From NCBI GenBank assembly GCA_013811805.1, contig JACCUM010000363.1:1-5236 (forward strand): a DNA stretch of 5,236 nt, given 5' to 3'. The position numbers were made by a program, and so were the translations under genes. The notes under the pieces were generated by a model. The model ran no database searches. It was not told the origin of the DNA and was given only the letters and a program-made list of their open reading frames with translations. Below, piece by piece: positions 3,549 through 5,236 of this stretch (position 1 is the stretch's first letter; the number at the start of each line of letters is the position of its first letter). The DNA comes from Geodermatophilaceae bacterium (GTDB lineage Bacteria; Actinomycetota; Actinomycetes; Mycobacteriales; Geodermatophilaceae).

Positions 3549-5236
3549 TCAGCTGGCGGACTTCGCGCTCGCCTTCTTGGCGGTGGTCTTCTTGGCGGTG
3601 GTCTTCTTCGCCGGCGCCTTCTTGGCGGCGCGCTTCGGGGCCGGCCCGCGCGCCCGTCGGTCTGCGAGCAGTTCGATGGCGCGGGCATCGGTCAGCGTCT
3701 CGACCTCGTCACCCTTGCGCAGGCTGGCGTTGGTCTCGCCGTCGGTGACGTACGGGCCGAACCGGCCATCCTTGACCACCATCGGTTTGCCGGTACTCGG
3801 GTCCTCACCCAGTTCTTTCAGGGGCGGCGCAGCGGCACCGCGGCGACCCCGCATCTTGGGCTGGGCGAACAGCGCTCGGGCCTCGTCCAAGGTGACGGTG
3901 AACAGCTTCTCCTCGGCATCCAGCGAGCGCGAGTCGGTGCCCTTGGCCAGGTACGGGCCGTACCGACCGTTGCGGGCTTCGACCTGCTCCCCGTCCAGCT
4001 CGCCGATCGGCCGCGGCAGGGTCAGCAGCTGACGGGCCTGATCCAGAGTCAGCGTCTCCGGTGCCATGGAGGCGAAAAGGCTTGCAGTTGGCGGCTTCTC
4101 GTCAGATCCTTCGGGCAGGATCACGGACACGTACGGGCCGTACCGACCAGCTTTGACCATGATCGTGTGCCCGGTCTCCGGGTCGGGTCCCAGACTCCGA
4201 TCGCTGCTCGGCGCGGACAGCAGTTCGGCCACCCGATCCTGGCTCAGCTCGTCCGGGGCGATGTCGTCGGGAAGGCTGGCCCGCTCGCCTTCGTCCCCAT
4301 CGGCCTGCAGGTACGGGCCGTAACGCCCGACCCGTACGACGACGGGCTTGCCCTCGTAGGTGGCGCTGATCGGGATCGAGTTCACCCCGCGGGCATCGAT
4401 GTCACCGAGGCGCTCGGACACCAGCTTCTTGAGGCCACCGGACTTGGCGATGCCGCCTTCCTGACCGGTGTCGCTGCCGAAGTAGAACCGGGTCAGCCAG
4501 TCGACACCGCGCCGTTCACCGTTCGCGATGTCGTCCAGATCCCCTTCGACCGAGGCGGTGAACCCGTAGTCGACCAGCCGTGCGAAGTGTTGTTCCAGCA
4601 AGCCGACGACCGCGAATGCCACGAACGACGGCACCAACGCTGCCCCGTTCTTCCAGACATACCCGCGGTCCTGGATGGTCTGCATGATCGAGGCGTAGGT
4701 CGAGGGGCGCCCGATTCCCAGATCCTGCATCGCCCCGATGAGGCTCGGCTCGGTATAGCGGGCCGGCGGAGAGGTGCTGTGTCCCTTGGCTTCCAGTTCT
4801 CGCGCTGTCAGTTCCTGGCCGCGGGTAAGGGTCGGCAGCCGGCGCTCACTGTCCTCGCCTTCCGCCGTCTCGTCATCGGAACTCTCGACGTAGGCCCGCA
4901 GAAAACCCGGGAACGTGATCGTCTTACCACTCGCCGAGAACTCAGCCACTTCACCGGTGGTCGAGGATCCGGTCAGCCGGACCGACAGGCTGGTCCCCAC
5001 GGCGTCGGCCATCTGTGAGGCGACCGTGCGCTTCCAGATCAGCTCGTAGAGCCGGAACTCATCCGAGGACAGCTGCCCGGCGAGCTGGCCGGGAGTGCGG
5101 AAGGAATCTCCGGACGGCCGGATCGCCTCGTGTGCCTCCTGCGCGTTCTTGACTTTGCGGGTGTATCGCCGCGGCTCGGCCGGGACGTAGGCGTCCCCGT
5201 ACAACTCGCGGGCCTGCTTGCGCGCCGCGGACAGCG
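3549..5236 (-). CDS. topA: DNA topoisomerase I (type IA), C-terminal part; 5' end beyond window
   Basis: The visible ~561 residues are the C-terminal half or more of topoisomerase I, which relaxes negative supercoils by cutting one strand. The frame is open to the right edge (it begins SLAARKQARELYG); a TTG at 5202-5204 is internal, not the start. The TOPRIM domain and catalytic tyrosine lie outside. Counting from the first visible full codon: TRKVKNAQEAHEAIRP (25-40), PARYTEPSLIGAMQDLGIGRPSTYASIMQTI (157-187) with the conserved GIGRPSTYA, and FTASVEGDLDDIANGE (225-240) closing the core. Four C-terminal repeats follow, marked GRYGPY at about 303, 363 and 423 and GRFGPY at 490. A tail rich in Lys and Ala (about 527-561) ends the protein. 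The visible part has no cysteine, so there is no zinc ribbon as in E. coli; the GRYGPY repeats and basic tail are the actinobacterial arrangement, thought to bind DNA and support processive strand passage. The gene converges on tam-VOC. Confidence 0.95.
   Translation of the reverse strand, partial: LSAARKQARELYGDAYVPAEPRRYTRKVKNAQEAHEAIRPSGDSFRTPGQLAGQLSSDEFRLYELIWKRTVASQMADAVGTSLSVRLTGSSTTGEVAEFSASGKTITFPGFLRAYVESSDDETAEGEDSERRLPTLTRGQELTARELEAKGHSTSPPARYTEPSLIGAMQDLGIGRPSTYASIMQTIQDRGYVWKNGAALVPSFVAFAVVGLLEQHFARLVDYGFTASVEGDLDDIANGERRGVDWLTRFYFGSDTGQEGGIAKSGGLKKLVSERLGDIDARGVNSIPISATYEGKPVVVRVGRYGPYLQADGDEGERASLPDDIAPDELSQDRVAELLSAPSSDRSLGPDPETGHTIMVKAGRYGPYVSVILPEGSDEKPPTASLFASMAPETLTLDQARQLLTLPRPIGELDGEQVEARNGRYGPYLAKGTDSRSLDAEEKLFTVTLDEARALFAQPKMRGRRGAAAPPLKELGEDPSTGKPMVVKDGRFGPYVTDGETNASLRKGDEVETLTDARAIELLADRRARGPAPKRAAKKAPAKKTTAKKTTAKKASAKSAS
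3573..3632 (-). repeat. 15-bp tandem repeats coding the AKK-rich tail of TopA
   Basis: On the plus strand the unit CTTCTTGGCGGTGGT occurs exactly at 3573-3587 and 3588-3602, in degenerate form at 3603-3617 and again, nearly matching, at 3618-3632. Read on the minus strand each unit codes a pentapeptide of the type (A/T)(P/T)AKK, producing AKKAPAKKTTAKKTTAKKAS. Such units can gain or lose copies by slippage without a frameshift. Confidence 0.85.
3750..4328 (-). repeat. Four GRYGPY-coding repeats of TopA, mostly at 180-bp period
   Basis: The segment coding GRYGPY or GRFGPY occurs at 4311-4328, 4131-4148, 3951-3968 and 3750-3767. The first three begin exactly 180 bp (60 residues) apart; the last is 201 bp further on. 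The bases are nearly identical (plus strand GTACGGGCCGTACCGACC in two copies), so synonymous positions are kept too. Each copy is also close to an inverted repeat (GGTACG-GGC-CGTACC). Confidence 0.9.

Noticed and set aside
3546..5018. Plus-strand open frame of 490 codons opposite topA
   Set aside because: It is antisense to a clearly identified topA frame, has no recognisable domain, and such long shadow frames are expected opposite genes with strong G/C third positions.
3549..5204. topA starting at TTG 5202-5204
   Set aside because: The upstream residues SLAARKQARE continue the conserved ARELYG...YTRKVKNAQEAHEAIRP segment, and the frame is open to the window edge, so this is an internal codon.
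1..5236. CRISPR array, tRNA/rRNA genes, insertion sequence or phage module
   Set aside because: No spaced direct repeats, no tRNA-like cloverleaf sequences and no transposase, integrase or phage protein were seen on either strand.

Overview
The window comes from the chromosome of a high-G+C actinobacterium. By eye it is about two-thirds G+C, with strong G/C preference at third codon positions. The protein families have actinobacterial character: a DnaN-loader delta' subunit with an Arg-substituted P-loop, and a topoisomerase I that has GRYGPY repeats and a Lys/Ala tail instead of a zinc ribbon. I cannot name a genus. There are no RNA genes, CRISPR arrays, insertion sequences or phage genes.

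Layout: (1) 1-2187, minus strand, a tightly coupled three-gene run read right to left: an ASCH-domain protein with a C-terminal winged-helix-like region, then tmk (thymidylate kinase), then holB (clamp loader delta', cut by the left edge). Both junctions are 4-base start/stop overlaps (GTGA and ATGA). (2) 2188-2337, a 150-bp divergent intergenic region. It has a TAnnnT-like -10 box exactly 6 nt before each flanking start codon, which suggests leaderless transcription both ways. It also holds a possible small minus-strand ORF. (3) 2338-3503, plus strand, a two-gene cassette: a trans-aconitate methyltransferase-like protein (tam) and a small VOC/glyoxalase-fold protein, again joined by a GTGA overlap. 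(4) 3504-3548, a 45-bp convergent gap with a G/C-rich hairpin. (5) 3549-5236, minus strand, the C-terminal ~561 residues of DNA topoisomerase I (topA); its N-terminus, TOPRIM domain and catalytic tyrosine lie beyond the right edge.

Functionally this is the topA-tmk-holB replication and nucleotide neighbourhood of actinobacteria: supercoil relaxation, dTTP supply and sliding-clamp loading. Two things are added to it: an ASCH/winged-helix gene coupled in front of tmk, and an oppositely oriented tam-VOC metabolic pair between topA and the tmk operon. The core genes are ordinary. The points worth a second look are the coupled ASCH gene, the tam-VOC pair, the paired leaderless promoters, the candidate small ORF, a perfect 16-bp palindrome inside tam, and the evenly spaced repeats in topA.
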